Assembly: GCF_000017505.1 (NCBI RefSeq)
Contig: NC_009675.1
Location: forward strand, 2,170,001 to 2,234,000
Source of the DNA: Anaeromyxobacter sp. Fw109-5
GTDB taxonomy: Bacteria > Myxococcota > Myxococcia > Myxococcales > Anaeromyxobacteraceae
Reading direction: 5' to 3'
Length of the DNA: 64,000 bases
Below are positions 39,322-48,335 of the stretch, piece after piece (the first letter of the stretch is position 1; each line of letters opens with the position of its first letter). Under the pieces are notes generated by a model. That model was given only the letters and a program-made list of their open reading frames with translations. It did not search any database and was not told where the DNA came from. The position numbers and the translations under genes are program-made.

Positions 39322-40734
39322 CTACTCGTCGCCGTCCGTCGGCTCGCGGAGCCCGAGCTCCTTCATCTTGACCTGGAGCGACTTGCGGCTGATCTGGAGC
39401 CGCTTCGCCGCGCGGGTGACGTTCCCGCCGGTCTCCTCGAGGGCGCGCGTGATGAGCTCGCGCTCCAGCTCGGCCTGGGCGTGGCGCACGATCTCCTTCA
39501 TCGACGCGCCGCTCGGCGCGGCGATGGCGCCGAGCGGGCCCATCGCCGCGATCGGCACCGGCGGCTGGGGGCCCCGCTCGCGCAGGGCGTCGGGCAGCGC
39601 GCTCGCCTGGATGAGCGGCCCGTCGGCGAAGAGCACCGAGCGCTCCATCAGGTTCTCGAGCTCGCGGATGTTCCCCGGCCAGGCGTAGCCGAGGAGCACC
39701 TGCAGCGCCTCGTCCTCGATCCCCTCGACCTTCTTGCCGAGCCGCTGGTCGTACTTCTCGATGAAGTGGCGCACCAGCAGCGGGATGTCCTCCCTGCGCT
39801 CGCGCAGCGGGGGCAGGGCGATGGGGACGACCGCGAGGCGGTAGTAGAGGTCCTCGCGGAACCTGCCCTCGGAGATCATCTGCTTCAGGTCGCGGTTCGT
39901 CGCAGCGATGAGCCGGACGTCCACGCGGAGGGTCCGGATGCCGCCGACGCGCTCGAACTCCTGCTCCTGGATGGCCCGGAGCAGCTTCACCTGCATCTCG
40001 ACGGGGATCTCGCCGATCTCGTCGAGGAAGAGGGTGCCGCCGTCGGCGAGCTCGAACCGCCCCGGCTTCGCGCCCACCGCGCCGGTGAACGCGCCGCGCT
40101 CGTAGCCGAACAGCTCGCTCTCGACGAGGTCCTTCGGGATGGCCGCGCAGTTCACCTTGATGAGCGGCTTGTCGCGGCGCGACGAGCCGCGGTGGAGCGC
40201 CTTCGCGATGAGCTCCTTGCCGGTGCCGCTCTCGCCCGTCACCAGCACGGTCGACGGCGAGTCGGCGACGCGCGCGACCATGTCGTAGATGGCGCGCATG
40301 CACGCGGACTCGCCGACGAGCGGCGGGCGATCGCCCTCGCCGAAGCTCGAGTGCACGTTCTGGCGCTCGAGGTCGTGGGCCCGGGCCGCCTTGGCGATGA
40401 CCTTCTTCAGCTCGTCCTGCTCGAACGGCTTCGTGATGTAGTCGAAGGCGCCCGCCTTGAGCGCCCCGACGGCGCTGTCCACCGAGCCGTGCGCGGTGAT
40501 CATGATCACGGGCACGTCGGGGAAGTCGGCGCCGACGCGGCGGAGGAGCTCCATCCCGCCGACCTTCGGCATGACGAGGTCGGTGACCACCACGTGCACC
40601 GGCGTCTTGTGGAGGACGCCGAGGGCCTGCTCGCCGTCAGCGGCGGTGGTCACCTCGTAGCCCTCGCGCTTCAGCATGGCCGCGAGGACCCGCCGGATGT
40701 TCACCTCGTCGTCGACGATGAGGACGTGGGGCAC
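39322..40734 (-). CDS. Sigma54-dependent response regulator, NtrC family
   Basis: A 470-aa transcription activator. Receiver domain residues 3-115 with DDE (8-10), phosphoacceptor Asp52 and Lys102. The AAA+ domain has Walker A GESGTGKE (167-174), the sigma54-contacting GAFTGA (214-219) and Walker B-type LFLDEIGE. A Fis-type helix-turn-helix ends the protein ([36 protein letters not shown] in parts). It starts at GTG 54 bases after the sensor kinase, so the pair forms a two-component system acting with sigma54. Targets unknown; no sigma54 promoter was found nearby. Confidence 0.93.
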   Translation of the reverse strand: MPHVLIVDDEVNIRRVLAAMLKREGYEVTTAADGEQALGVLHKTPVHVVVTDLVMPKVGGMELLRRVGADFPDVPVIMITAHGSVDSAVGALKAGAFDYITKPFEQDELKKVIAKAARAHDLERQNVHSSFGEGDRPPLVGESACMRAIYDMVARVADSPSTVLVTGESGTGKELIAKALHRGSSRRDKPLIKVNCAAIPKDLVESELFGYERGAFTGAVGAKPGRFELADGGTLFLDEIGEIPVEMQVKLLRAIQEQEFERVGGIRTLRVDVRLIAATNRDLKQMISEGRFREDLYYRLAVVPIALPPLRERREDIPLLVRHFIEKYDQRLGKKVEGIEDEALQVLLGYAWPGNIRELENLMERSVLFADGPLIQASALPDALRERGPQPPVPIAAMGPLGAIAAPSGASMKEIVRHAQAELERELITRALEETGGNVTRAAKRLQISRKSLQVKMKELGLREPTDGDE

Positions 40735-40787
40735 GGAGGTGCGTTACCACAGGTGGGCCGTCTCCGCACGCGCGGCGGAGGCCGCCG

Positions 40788-43046
40788 TCAGGCCTGCTGC
40801 TTCCTGCGCCGCTTGCGCCGCCGGCGCAGCCGTGCCTCGGCGCTCTTGCGCCGCTGCTCGCGGACGCGCTGCCGCTCCTCCTCGTCCACCGGCGGCTTCG
40901 GCGCGTCCGGGGGGCGCTCCTCGCGGAGCCCCGGGAGCGAGACGAGGAACTCGGCCCCCTCGCCCGCCGGCGCGGGTCGCACCTGGATCGTGCCCTGGTG
41001 GGCCTTCACGAGCCGCTGGCAGATGGCGAGGCCGAGCCCGGTGCCCTTCTCCTTCGTGGTGTAGAAGGGGACGAAGATCCGGTCGCGGGCCTCCTCCGGG
41101 ACGCCCGGGCCGCTGTCGCGGAAGCGCACCTCGACGAGGTCGGCCTTGCGCGACCCCTCCCGCCAGAACGCGAGCTCGTCGCGGGTGAGCCGGGTCGACA
41201 CCACCAGGCGCCCTCCCGCGGGCATCGCCTGGAACGCGTTCAAGGCCAGGTTCAGGAACACCTGCTTCAGCTGCTCCGCGTCCGCGTTCACGCGCGGGAG
41301 CCACTCCGCGAGGGCCAGCTCGACCGAGATGGACTGGGGGACCTCGGCCTGGAGCAGCCTGAACGTCCGCTCGAGCACGTCGTTCACGTCGGTGGGGGCG
41401 AGCGCGGGCTTCAGCGGGCGGGAGTAGTCGAGGAACTGGGTCACCACCCCGTTCAGCCGGTTCACCTCCTCGATGACGATCTCGAGGAACTCGCGGTCGT
41501 CGCCGGGCAGCTTCGACGGATCCAGGAACTGCACGGCGCCCTTGATGGCGGCGAGCGGGTTGCGGATCTCGTGCGCGAGGCCGGCCGACATCTCGCCGAG
41601 GGCGGCGAGGCGGTCGCGCTCCTTCATGTGCTGGTAGAGCTTGGAGTTCTCGATGACGAGCGCGCAGCGGTCGGCCACCTCGATGAGGGCGGCGATCTCG
41701 TCCGACGCGAAGGCCTCGGGCACGCGCTCGTCCCAGCAGGCGAGGAACCCGACCGCCCGGTCGCCGGCGAGGAGCGGCATGCAGATGCCGGCGCGCATCG
41801 AGCTCATCACCGCCCGGGCGTCGCTGAGCCGCTTCAGCTCCTCCGCGACGGCCGCCGGCGCGCCGCGACCGCCGCGGGTCTCGTGCTCCGCCGGGCCGGG
41901 AGGAAGGAGCGCGCGCAGCTCCGCCACGCGCCGGTCGATGTTCTCGAGCAGGATGGCCTTCTGCGTCGAGGCGGAGGCGCCGAGGAGGGCGCGCGCCGTC
42001 GCGGGCTCGAGGAAGGGGACGGGCGGCGGGCCCCGGAAATCGAGGAGCCGGTACCCGGGCCGGTCGTCGGCGACGAGCCACAGGGAGGCGTGGGTCACCC
42101 GGCGCGTCTCGACGAGCCCGTCGAGGACGACCTCGGCGAGCCCGGCGGGCTCGATGACGTTCCCCGTCCGGTGGCGCAGCAGCTCGAGCTTCCGCACGAG
42201 CTCGTAGCGCTCGTGGAACAGCGTCGCCACCACCCACTCCTCGACCCGCTCCCGCAGCGGCTCGAACAGCGACAGGATCACGAACGAGGCCACGATGGTG
42301 TTGAAGTAGAAGAGCTCCGGCCTGTCGCCCACCCAGGACACGAGCCCGCCGTAGATGGCGACGAGCACCAGCCCGAGGGCGGTGACGACCACGATCTTCC
42401 CGAGGAACTCGTGCAGATCGAGCAGGCGGTGGCGCTGCAGCGTCTGCGACAGGAAGAACATGAAGACGGTGAGGGTGATCGAGCCGAGCCCCTCGGGCGG
42501 GTAGGGCAGCCCGAGGCGCGGCAGCATGTCGAGCGTCGACAGGAGCACCGCGACGAGCGCGCCGACGAAGAGGTACTGCAGGCGCGCGCGCTCGACCCGC
42601 GTCTGCGAGGCGTGCATCTTGCCCCACAGGGTCGAGAGCACCGCGGCGAGGCCGCCGACGACGTAGGCGGCGACGAGGAGCTTCGCGACCTTCACCTGCA
42701 CGAGCGGCGTGGCGGCCACCACGATGCCGGTGAGCGAGCCCGCGAGCATGGTGTTCCGGGCGCGCCGGGCGGGGCGGCGCGCCACGCCGAGGAACTCCAG
42801 AAAGAAGGCGAGCGCCGCGGCGGGGACGAGGGCGCCGGAGGCGACCGCGAGCCGCTCCCACCAGCCCACCCCGAACGCCTCCGACCAGCGGAGGAAGAAG
42901 CTCGAGAGCGAGAACAGGAAGAGGTCCGCCGCGAACACCGCGAACAGCGTGAACACCCGGGAGCGGTTGTCGCGCAGGAGCGCGGCCACCGAGAGGGCGA
43001 GCGTCACGATCGCGGCGAGGAGCGCCGCCTGGGTACGGATGTCCAC
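40788..43046 (-). CDS. Membrane sensor histidine kinase with GAF domain
   Basis: A 752-aa kinase. About the first 300 residues carry eight or so hydrophobic helices, arranged as in PrsK-type kinases. A GAF-like region (about 330-470) follows, then HisKA with His492 in GLAHEIRNPLAAIKGA and a HATPase domain (NLALNAFQAM, DSGPGVPEEARDRIF, FYTTKEKGTGLGLAIC). The C-terminus is a run of Arg/Lys (RRRRKRRRKQQA), unusual for this family. GTG start follows TAGGAT by 8 bases. It is the likely partner of the downstream NtrC-type regulator. The signal is unknown. Confidence 0.9.
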   Translation of the reverse strand: MDIRTQAALLAAIVTLALSVAALLRDNRSRVFTLFAVFAADLFLFSLSSFFLRWSEAFGVGWWERLAVASGALVPAAALAFFLEFLGVARRPARRARNTMLAGSLTGIVVAATPLVQVKVAKLLVAAYVVGGLAAVLSTLWGKMHASQTRVERARLQYLFVGALVAVLLSTLDMLPRLGLPYPPEGLGSITLTVFMFFLSQTLQRHRLLDLHEFLGKIVVVTALGLVLVAIYGGLVSWVGDRPELFYFNTIVASFVILSLFEPLRERVEEWVVATLFHERYELVRKLELLRHRTGNVIEPAGLAEVVLDGLVETRRVTHASLWLVADDRPGYRLLDFRGPPPVPFLEPATARALLGASASTQKAILLENIDRRVAELRALLPPGPAEHETRGGRGAPAAVAEELKRLSDARAVMSSMRAGICMPLLAGDRAVGFLACWDERVPEAFASDEIAALIEVADRCALVIENSKLYQHMKERDRLAALGEMSAGLAHEIRNPLAAIKGAVQFLDPSKLPGDDREFLEIVIEEVNRLNGVVTQFLDYSRPLKPALAPTDVNDVLERTFRLLQAEVPQSISVELALAEWLPRVNADAEQLKQVFLNLALNAFQAMPAGGRLVVSTRLTRDELAFWREGSRKADLVEVRFRDSGPGVPEEARDRIFVPFYTTKEKGTGLGLAICQRLVKAHQGTIQVRPAPAGEGAEFLVSLPGLREERPPDAPKPPVDEEERQRVREQRRKSAEARLRRRRKRRRKQQA

Positions 43047-43202
43047 TCCGGGAGATCCTAGACGGTTTCGGCGCCGGTTGCCCGCCCTGGAATCGCCTGG
43101 CCGTCTCGGTGGATGCCGGCGGCGACGTGCCCTCCGGAGCGCCGCGAACGGGCGGGCCCTTGACTCGACCCCGGCGCGATCCGCACTCTGCTCCGGCCCC
43201 CC

Positions 43203-45473
43203 ATGATCGCCGCAGCGCTCGCCGCCGTCCTCGCCGCATCGGTCAGCCCGTCCGACGCCGCCCTCGATCTCACCCCCTACTTCCGGAGCGGCCCGGCCGC
43301 CCAGGCGAAGACCGCGTTCGACGCCGGACGGTACGCCGAGGCCGCGGCGAAGCTCGCGCGCGAGGGGACGCCCGAGGCGCGGCTCCTCCGCGCGATGGCG
43401 CTCGTCGAGGCGGGCAGGGCGGCCGAGGCGGTCGAGCCGCTCGCGGCGCTGGAGGCGCGCCTCCCCGACGCCGCGGACCGGATCGCGCTGCTGCGCGGCC
43501 GCGCGCTCGAGGCGGCGGGAGCGGCGCGCGAGGCCCTGGCGTCGTTCGCGGCGGTGCCGGACGGCTCGCTCGTGTCCGGCGAGGCGAGGCTCGCGCGGGC
43601 ACGGCTCGCGCGGCGGCTCGGGGAGCGCGCCCTCGCGCTCGACGCCCTCGCGCCGCTCGTCTCCTCCCCGCCGCCGGAGGCGGGCGCGGCCGACCTGGGC
43701 GCGGCGGCCCTGCTGCTCGCGGGACGGATCGCCGGCGAGGGCGAGCGCCCCGATCCCGCCGCGGCGCGGCGCGCCTTCTCGTCCTGCTGGGCGGACCACC
43801 CGCTGGCGCGCGAGGCCGGAGAGTGCCTCGCGGCGCTGCGAGGCCTGCCCGCGCCTCACGGCGGCGAGCCGGGCGTGGCCGAGCAGGTTCGGCGCGCCGA
43901 GGCGCTCCTCGAGGCGAACCTCAACGAGGCGGCGGCGGAGCTCCTCCGCCGGGCGGTGCCGGAGCTCGCCGCGGCCGCGCCAGGAGAGGACCTCGCGTGC
44001 CGTGCCCGCGCCGCCCTCGGCCGCGCGCACCGCAAGACGCGCAGCTACGCGGACGCGGTGGAGGCCCTCCGGCCGGTCGTCGAGAGCTGCGACGATCCCT
44101 CCGTGCGCGTGCGCGCGCTGTATCTCGTGGCCGGGGCGACCGCGAACACGGGGGACAAGGAGGGGGCGGTCGCCCTCTACCGGCGCCTCGCCCGCGACTA
44201 CCCGCGCCACACCCTCGCGGACGACGCGCTCTTCTTCGCCGCCGACCTCCTCCTGCGCGCGGAGCGCGAGGGGGAGGCGCGCGAGGCGCTCGCCGCGATC
44301 GTCCGCGACCACCGGGGCGGCGACCACTGGGACGAGGCGCGGTTCCGGCTCGCGTGGCTCGCGCGCCGCGCGGGCGATCACGACGGCGCCGTCGCGCAGC
44401 TCCTCGCCATCGAGGAGAGCGAGCGCGAGCTCGATCCGTACGAGCACGCGCGCGCGGCGTACTGGCGGGCGCGGATCCTCTCCGCGCGCGGCGAGGCGGG
44501 CGCCCGTGCCGCGCAGGCGATCTGGGCGGACCTCTCCGCGCGCTACCCGGGCGACTACTACGGGCTGCTCGCCCGCGCGCGCCTCGCCGGCGGCGCGGAC
44601 GGCGCCGACGTCGGCGCCCGCGCCGTGCCCGCGAGCGCGCAGCCGCGCGCCGGCGCGCCCTCGATCGTCCCGGCGGTGATCGGTCCCCAGCCGGCGTGGC
44701 GCGCCGGCCCGCTGGCGGCGGACGCGCACTTCCGCGCCGGCGTCCTGCTGCTGCGCATGGGCTTCCCGCGCGAGGCGAGCGCGGAGCTCGCGGCCGTCGA
44801 GCCGCTCCGCCTCGCCGATCCCGACGCGCCCGACGCCGCGCTCGTGGTCGCGGATCTGCTCGACCGCGCCGGCGACCACCGCAACGCGCACCAGCTCCTC
44901 CGCACGCGGGCCCGCGTCGCGCTCCGCCAGGTGCCCTCGTCCGAGAACCTCCGCGCCTGGCGCATCGCCTACCCGCCGGCGTTCCGGGACCACGTGCAGC
45001 GCTGGGCGCCCCCGGCGGGGGTCCCGGTGGAGCTGCTTCAGGCGCTGATGCGCGAGGAGAGTGCGCTCGATCCGCGCGCGGTCTCCCCGGTGGGCGCGGT
45101 CGGCCTCACGCAGCTCATGCTGCCGACCGCGCGAGAGGTCGCCCGGCAGCTGAAGCTCCGGCGCCCCTCGCGCGCCGACCTGATGGACGGCGCGCTCAAC
45201 ATCCGCATCGGCGCGCGCTACCTCGGCCAGCTGCTCCGCCGCTTCGACGGGCGCGTGGCGCTGGCGCTCGCAGCCTACAACGCCGGGGGCGGCGCGGTGT
45301 CGCGCTGGCTCGAGGCCCGGGGCGACCTCGAGCTCGACGAGTTCGTCGAGGAGATCCCCTACGAGGAGACCCGGGGCTACGTGAAGCGCGTGCTGCGCTC
45401 CTATGCGGCGTACCGGCTCCTCTACGGCGATGGAGCGCCCGCCGAGGGGTTGTTCCGCGTGGCCGGCCGCTAG
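43203..45473 (+). CDS. Soluble lytic murein transglycosylase (GH23) with TPR-like region
   Basis: A 756-aa periplasmic enzyme. A short signal (MIAAALAAVLAASVSPSDA) precedes an all-helical, TPR-like superhelix of about 550 residues rich in AxLxxA patterns, as in Slt70. The SLT catalytic domain at about 595-735 has Glu619 in MREESALDPRAVSPVGAVGLTQLM, followed by LNIRIGARYLGQLL and ALAAYNAGGGAVSRWL. It cleaves peptidoglycan between MurNAc and GlcNAc with anhydro-bond formation. TTGACT lies about 40 bases upstream of the ATG. Confidence 0.92.
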   Translation: MIAAALAAVLAASVSPSDAALDLTPYFRSGPAAQAKTAFDAGRYAEAAAKLAREGTPEARLLRAMALVEAGRAAEAVEPLAALEARLPDAADRIALLRGRALEAAGAAREALASFAAVPDGSLVSGEARLARARLARRLGERALALDALAPLVSSPPPEAGAADLGAAALLLAGRIAGEGERPDPAAARRAFSSCWADHPLAREAGECLAALRGLPAPHGGEPGVAEQVRRAEALLEANLNEAAAELLRRAVPELAAAAPGEDLACRARAALGRAHRKTRSYADAVEALRPVVESCDDPSVRVRALYLVAGATANTGDKEGAVALYRRLARDYPRHTLADDALFFAADLLLRAEREGEAREALAAIVRDHRGGDHWDEARFRLAWLARRAGDHDGAVAQLLAIEESERELDPYEHARAAYWRARILSARGEAGARAAQAIWADLSARYPGDYYGLLARARLAGGADGADVGARAVPASAQPRAGAPSIVPAVIGPQPAWRAGPLAADAHFRAGVLLLRMGFPREASAELAAVEPLRLADPDAPDAALVVADLLDRAGDHRNAHQLLRTRARVALRQVPSSENLRAWRIAYPPAFRDHVQRWAPPAGVPVELLQALMREESALDPRAVSPVGAVGLTQLMLPTAREVARQLKLRRPSRADLMDGALNIRIGARYLGQLLRRFDGRVALALAAYNAGGGAVSRWLEARGDLELDEFVEEIPYEETRGYVKRVLRSYAAYRLLYGDGAPAEGLFRVAGR

Positions 45474-45559
45474 CTGCGCGGCGCGCGCCCGGACGGCGCC
45501 AGGCGGGCGTGGGCAGCCCCGACGTGCGGGGGCGGGAGCGCGGCGCTAGGTTACGCAGG

Positions 45560-46153
45560 ATGCTCGACACCGGGGTGCTCGTCCTCAACCGGGTGTACCA
45601 GCCGGTCCACGTGACCTCGGTCCGCCGCGCCTTCACGCTCCTGTACCAGGGCGTCGCGCGCGCCATCGACGAGCAGTTCCAGCTCTTCGACTTCGCGAGC
45701 TGGAGCGAGCTCGCAGCCGCCGAGCACGACTCCGTCGGCACCGTGACCCGGCGCATCCGCGTGCCGCGCGTGATCGTGCTCCTCGCCTACGATCATCTGC
45801 CCAAGGGCCGGGTGCGCTTCTCGCGGTTCAACATCTACGCCCGCGACGACAACACCTGCCAGTACTGCGGGGGTCGCTTCCGGCGGGCCGAGCTGAACCT
45901 CGACCACGTGGTGCCGCGCTCCCGCGGCGGCTCCACCACGTGGGAGAACGTCGTCTGCTCCTGCGTGTCGTGCAACCTGCGCAAGGGCGGGCGCACACCG
46001 GAGGAGGCGCGCATGCGCCTGCTCCGCGCACCCACACGTCCGCGCTGGACGCCGGTGTTCCGCTCCGCGGCGCGCCGGGCGCTGTACCGGGAGTGGCGGC
46101 CGTTCCTGTCGCTCGCGGACGCCGCCTACTGGAACGCCGAGCTTTTGGAGTAG
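45560..46153 (+). CDS. HNH endonuclease family protein
   Basis: A 197-aa protein. The HNH fold is clear: CQYCGGRF then LNLDHVVPRSRGGSTTWENVV and CSCVSCNLRKGGRT, giving four zinc cysteines and the catalytic His of LDH. The first 95 residues (VLVLNRVYQPVHVTSVRRAF) form a separate N-terminal part common to a widespread group of housekeeping-looking HNH proteins of unknown target. The ATG follows TAGGTT by 7 bases and no ribosome site is seen. A MinD-like gene follows. Confidence 0.88.
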   Translation: MLDTGVLVLNRVYQPVHVTSVRRAFTLLYQGVARAIDEQFQLFDFASWSELAAAEHDSVGTVTRRIRVPRVIVLLAYDHLPKGRVRFSRFNIYARDDNTCQYCGGRFRRAELNLDHVVPRSRGGSTTWENVVCSCVSCNLRKGGRTPEEARMRLLRAPTRPRWTPVFRSAARRALYREWRPFLSLADAAYWNAELLE

Positions 46154-46181
46154 GGGCGGGCGTTCGGCTAGGATGCGCGCG

Positions 46182-47168
46182 ATGGGCGACGCGCCGACGC
46201 TCAAGCTGGTGAAGACCGTCCCGGAGCCGCGCCGCCACGCAGCGCCGGCGCCCGTCCGCGCGCGCCGGCTCATCTCGGTCGGCGGCGGCAAGGGGGGCAT
46301 CGGCAAGAGCCTCATCTCCGCCAACCTCGGCATCGCGCTCGCGCGGCGGGGCAAGAAGGTCGTGCTCGTCGACGTGGATCTCGGCGGCGCCAACCTCCAC
46401 ACGACCCTCGGGATCGACGTCCCGAAGCGCACGCTCTCCGACTTCATCGATCGGAAGGTCGAGCGCATCGACGACGTCATCACCCCTGCCGGCATCGAGA
46501 ACCTCGGCCTCGTCTCGGGAGCGCTCGACCAGCTCGACGTGGCGAACCCGCGCCACGCCCAGAAGATGCGGCTCCTGCGCCACGTGCAGCAGCTCGACGT
46601 CGACTACGCCATCCTGGACCTGGGCGCCGGTACCCACACGAACGTCCTCGACTTCTTCCTGGTCTCGGATCACGGCCTGCTCGTGCTCGTCCCGGAGCCC
46701 ACGGCGGTGGAGAACGCCTACCGGTTCGTGAAGGCGGCGTTCTGGCGGCGCATGCGCACCGTCGCGCAGGTCTTCGGCTACGACGCGCTGCTCCGCTCGG
46801 TGATGGGCAGCGGCACCTTCAAGAGCCCCGTGGAGCTGGTGGCCACCGTCACGCAGCGCGACCCGGAGGCGGGCCGGAACCTCGCCCGGCAGCTCGCCTC
46901 GTTCCGGCCGCGCCTGGTGGTGAACCAGGCGCGCACCGGGCAGGACGCCGACGTGGGCAAGGCGGTGGTCGCCGCCTGGCGGAAGTACTTCGGGCTCGAG
47001 ATGGACTACCTCGGCTTCATCCACTACGACGACGAGATGTGGCGGGCGGTGCGCGCGCGGAAGCCGCTCCTCGTCGAGCGGCCGGACGTGCCCGCCGCGC
47101 GTGCGTTCGCGGGGATCGCGGACGGATTGCTCGCGCTCGACGCCGCAGACCCGGGAGCCAGGAAGTGA
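46182..47168 (+). CDS. MinD/FlhG-like P-loop ATPase
   Basis: A 328-aa ATPase with the deviant Walker A GGKGGIGKSLISANLG near residues 35-50 and the VDVDLGGANLHTTLG segment. The middle DLGAGTHTNVLDFF is a Walker A-prime/switch region; the C-terminal half (FVKAAFWRRMRTVAQVF, FGLEMDYLGFIHYDDEM) resembles FlhG/MinD relatives, which place structures at poles or regulate flagellar number. I start at ATG 46182, 7 bases after TAGGAT; an ATG at 46173 lies inside that box. Its stop overlaps the next start (GTGA). No flagellar genes are nearby, so its job is open. Confidence 0.87.
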   Translation: MGDAPTLKLVKTVPEPRRHAAPAPVRARRLISVGGGKGGIGKSLISANLGIALARRGKKVVLVDVDLGGANLHTTLGIDVPKRTLSDFIDRKVERIDDVITPAGIENLGLVSGALDQLDVANPRHAQKMRLLRHVQQLDVDYAILDLGAGTHTNVLDFFLVSDHGLLVLVPEPTAVENAYRFVKAAFWRRMRTVAQVFGYDALLRSVMGSGTFKSPVELVATVTQRDPEAGRNLARQLASFRPRLVVNQARTGQDADVGKAVVAAWRKYFGLEMDYLGFIHYDDEMWRAVRARKPLLVERPDVPAARAFAGIADGLLALDAADPGARK

Positions 47169-48004
47169 AGCCGCTCGCGCAGCAGTCCCTCTACGAGATC
47201 CTGGAGGTCGCCCCGGACTCCTCCGTGGGCGAGATCGAGGCCGCCTACGCGCGAGCGCGCGAGACGTACGCGCCGGGCTCCATCGTCACCTACACGCTCA
47301 TGTCGCCGGAGGACGCCGAGCTCCTCGCGGCGCGCCTCGACGAGGCGCGGACGACGCTGCTCGACCCGGCGGCGCGCGCCGCCTACGACTCCCGCCTCGG
47401 GTCGCAGGAGGAGCCCGCGCCGAGCCCCTGGCCGCCGGCGTTCCCGCCGGTCATCCCCGCGCTCGTGCTCGCGCCCTCCAGCCCGGACGACGAGGACGAC
47501 GAGGACGACGCCCCCGCCGGCGACGCGGTCGGGCGAGACGGCCCGGCCCCGGCGGAGGCGCCCCCGGTTGCGCGGCCGGAGCCGATGGCACGCCCGACGC
47601 CGCTCCCCATCCGCCTCGAGCGCGAGATCCCCGCGCCGGCGCGCACGCCGCCACCGGTCCGGGCTCCGATCCCGCTCCACACGCCGGTGCCGGTCGCGTC
47701 GCCGCCGGTGGCGCGCGAGGCCGCCGTGCCCGACGGCACCGCCTGGACGGGCGAGGTGCTCCGCCAGCTCCGGGAGGCCCGGGGGATCTCCATCCAGCAG
47801 ATCTCCGAGCGCACCAAGGTCACGCGGCACCACATCGAGAACATCGAGGCGGACCGCTACGGGCATCTCCCCGCGCCCGTGTACCTGCGCGGCATCCTCC
47901 TCGGGATCGCCCGCGAGCTGCGGCTCGACGGCCAGAAGGTCGCGCGCTCGTACCTGGAGCGGATGGCCGCGGCGGCGGGCAACGCGCCCGGGGCGCGTCG
48001 CTGA
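47165..48004 (+). CDS. J-domain-like/RodZ-like HTH fusion protein
   Basis: A 279-aa protein, GTG start overlapping the MinD-like stop. Residues about 5-78 have the helical pattern of a J domain (LYEILEVAPDSSVGEIEAAY ... LLDPAARAAYDSRL) but the HPD loop is replaced (RETYAPGSIV), so Hsp70 stimulation is unlikely. A long Pro/Ala/Asp linker (about 80-190) leads to an HTH of the RodZ N-terminal type (LRQLREARGISIQQISERTKVTRHHIENIEADRYGHLPAPVYLRGI in parts). No membrane segment follows, unlike RodZ. The overlap with an ATPase suggests they act together. Confidence 0.75.
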   Translation: MKPLAQQSLYEILEVAPDSSVGEIEAAYARARETYAPGSIVTYTLMSPEDAELLAARLDEARTTLLDPAARAAYDSRLGSQEEPAPSPWPPAFPPVIPALVLAPSSPDDEDDEDDAPAGDAVGRDGPAPAEAPPVARPEPMARPTPLPIRLEREIPAPARTPPPVRAPIPLHTPVPVASPPVAREAAVPDGTAWTGEVLRQLREARGISIQQISERTKVTRHHIENIEADRYGHLPAPVYLRGILLGIARELRLDGQKVARSYLERMAAAAGNAPGARR

Positions 48005-48017
48005 AGCGGCTCGTTCG

Positions 48018-48046
48018 TTGACCACCACCGGGTCGTCACGTACGAT
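48018..48046 (+). promoter_or_regulatory. Promoter of the 88-aa gene, leaderless type
   Basis: TTGACC (48018-48023), 17-base spacer, TACGAT (48041-48046), then 8 bases to ATG 48055. This is the clearest case in the window of promoter and start codon placed for a leaderless transcript. Confidence 0.7.
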
Positions 48047-48054
48047 CCCGGTCC

Positions 48055-48321
48055 ATGGCCCTCATCGACTCACCCGAGGCAGCGATGCGCCTGGCGCGGG
48101 CCATCTGCTCGGACGTGTCGCTCTACAACGAGGAGAAGATCGTCCGGGGGATCGAGCAGGACCGGTTCTTCGACGCGCTCCAGGACGAGCTGGAGGAGGG
48201 GCGAGAGCTGTACCGCTCCCGCGTCTCGCCCGAGCTGTTCGCGCGCACGAACTTCTACGACCGGGCCATCGTCGACGTGATCCTCCGCTCCAAGGGGCAC
48301 GTGAAGTCGAAGATCTGGTAG
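48055..48321 (+). CDS. Conserved-looking small protein, 88 aa
   Basis: An 88-aa, charge-rich protein without signal or membrane segment: mostly helical (AMRLARAICSDVSLYNEEKI, FFDALQDELEEGRELYRSRV) ending FYDRAIVDVILRSKGHVKSKIW. Third-position GC is high, so coding is well supported. I do not recognise a family. It sits between the J-like/HTH gene and an RluD-type synthase and has its own promoter. Confidence 0.7.
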   Translation: MALIDSPEAAMRLARAICSDVSLYNEEKIVRGIEQDRFFDALQDELEEGRELYRSRVSPELFARTNFYDRAIVDVILRSKGHVKSKIW

Positions 48322-48335
48322 CCGGAGACGCTCGC

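Noticed and set aside
43109-46153. A 1014-residue plus-strand frame overlapping the lytic transglycosylase
   Set aside because: Most is an out-of-frame Arg-rich shadow; only the last 197 residues (HNH protein) show conserved motifs.
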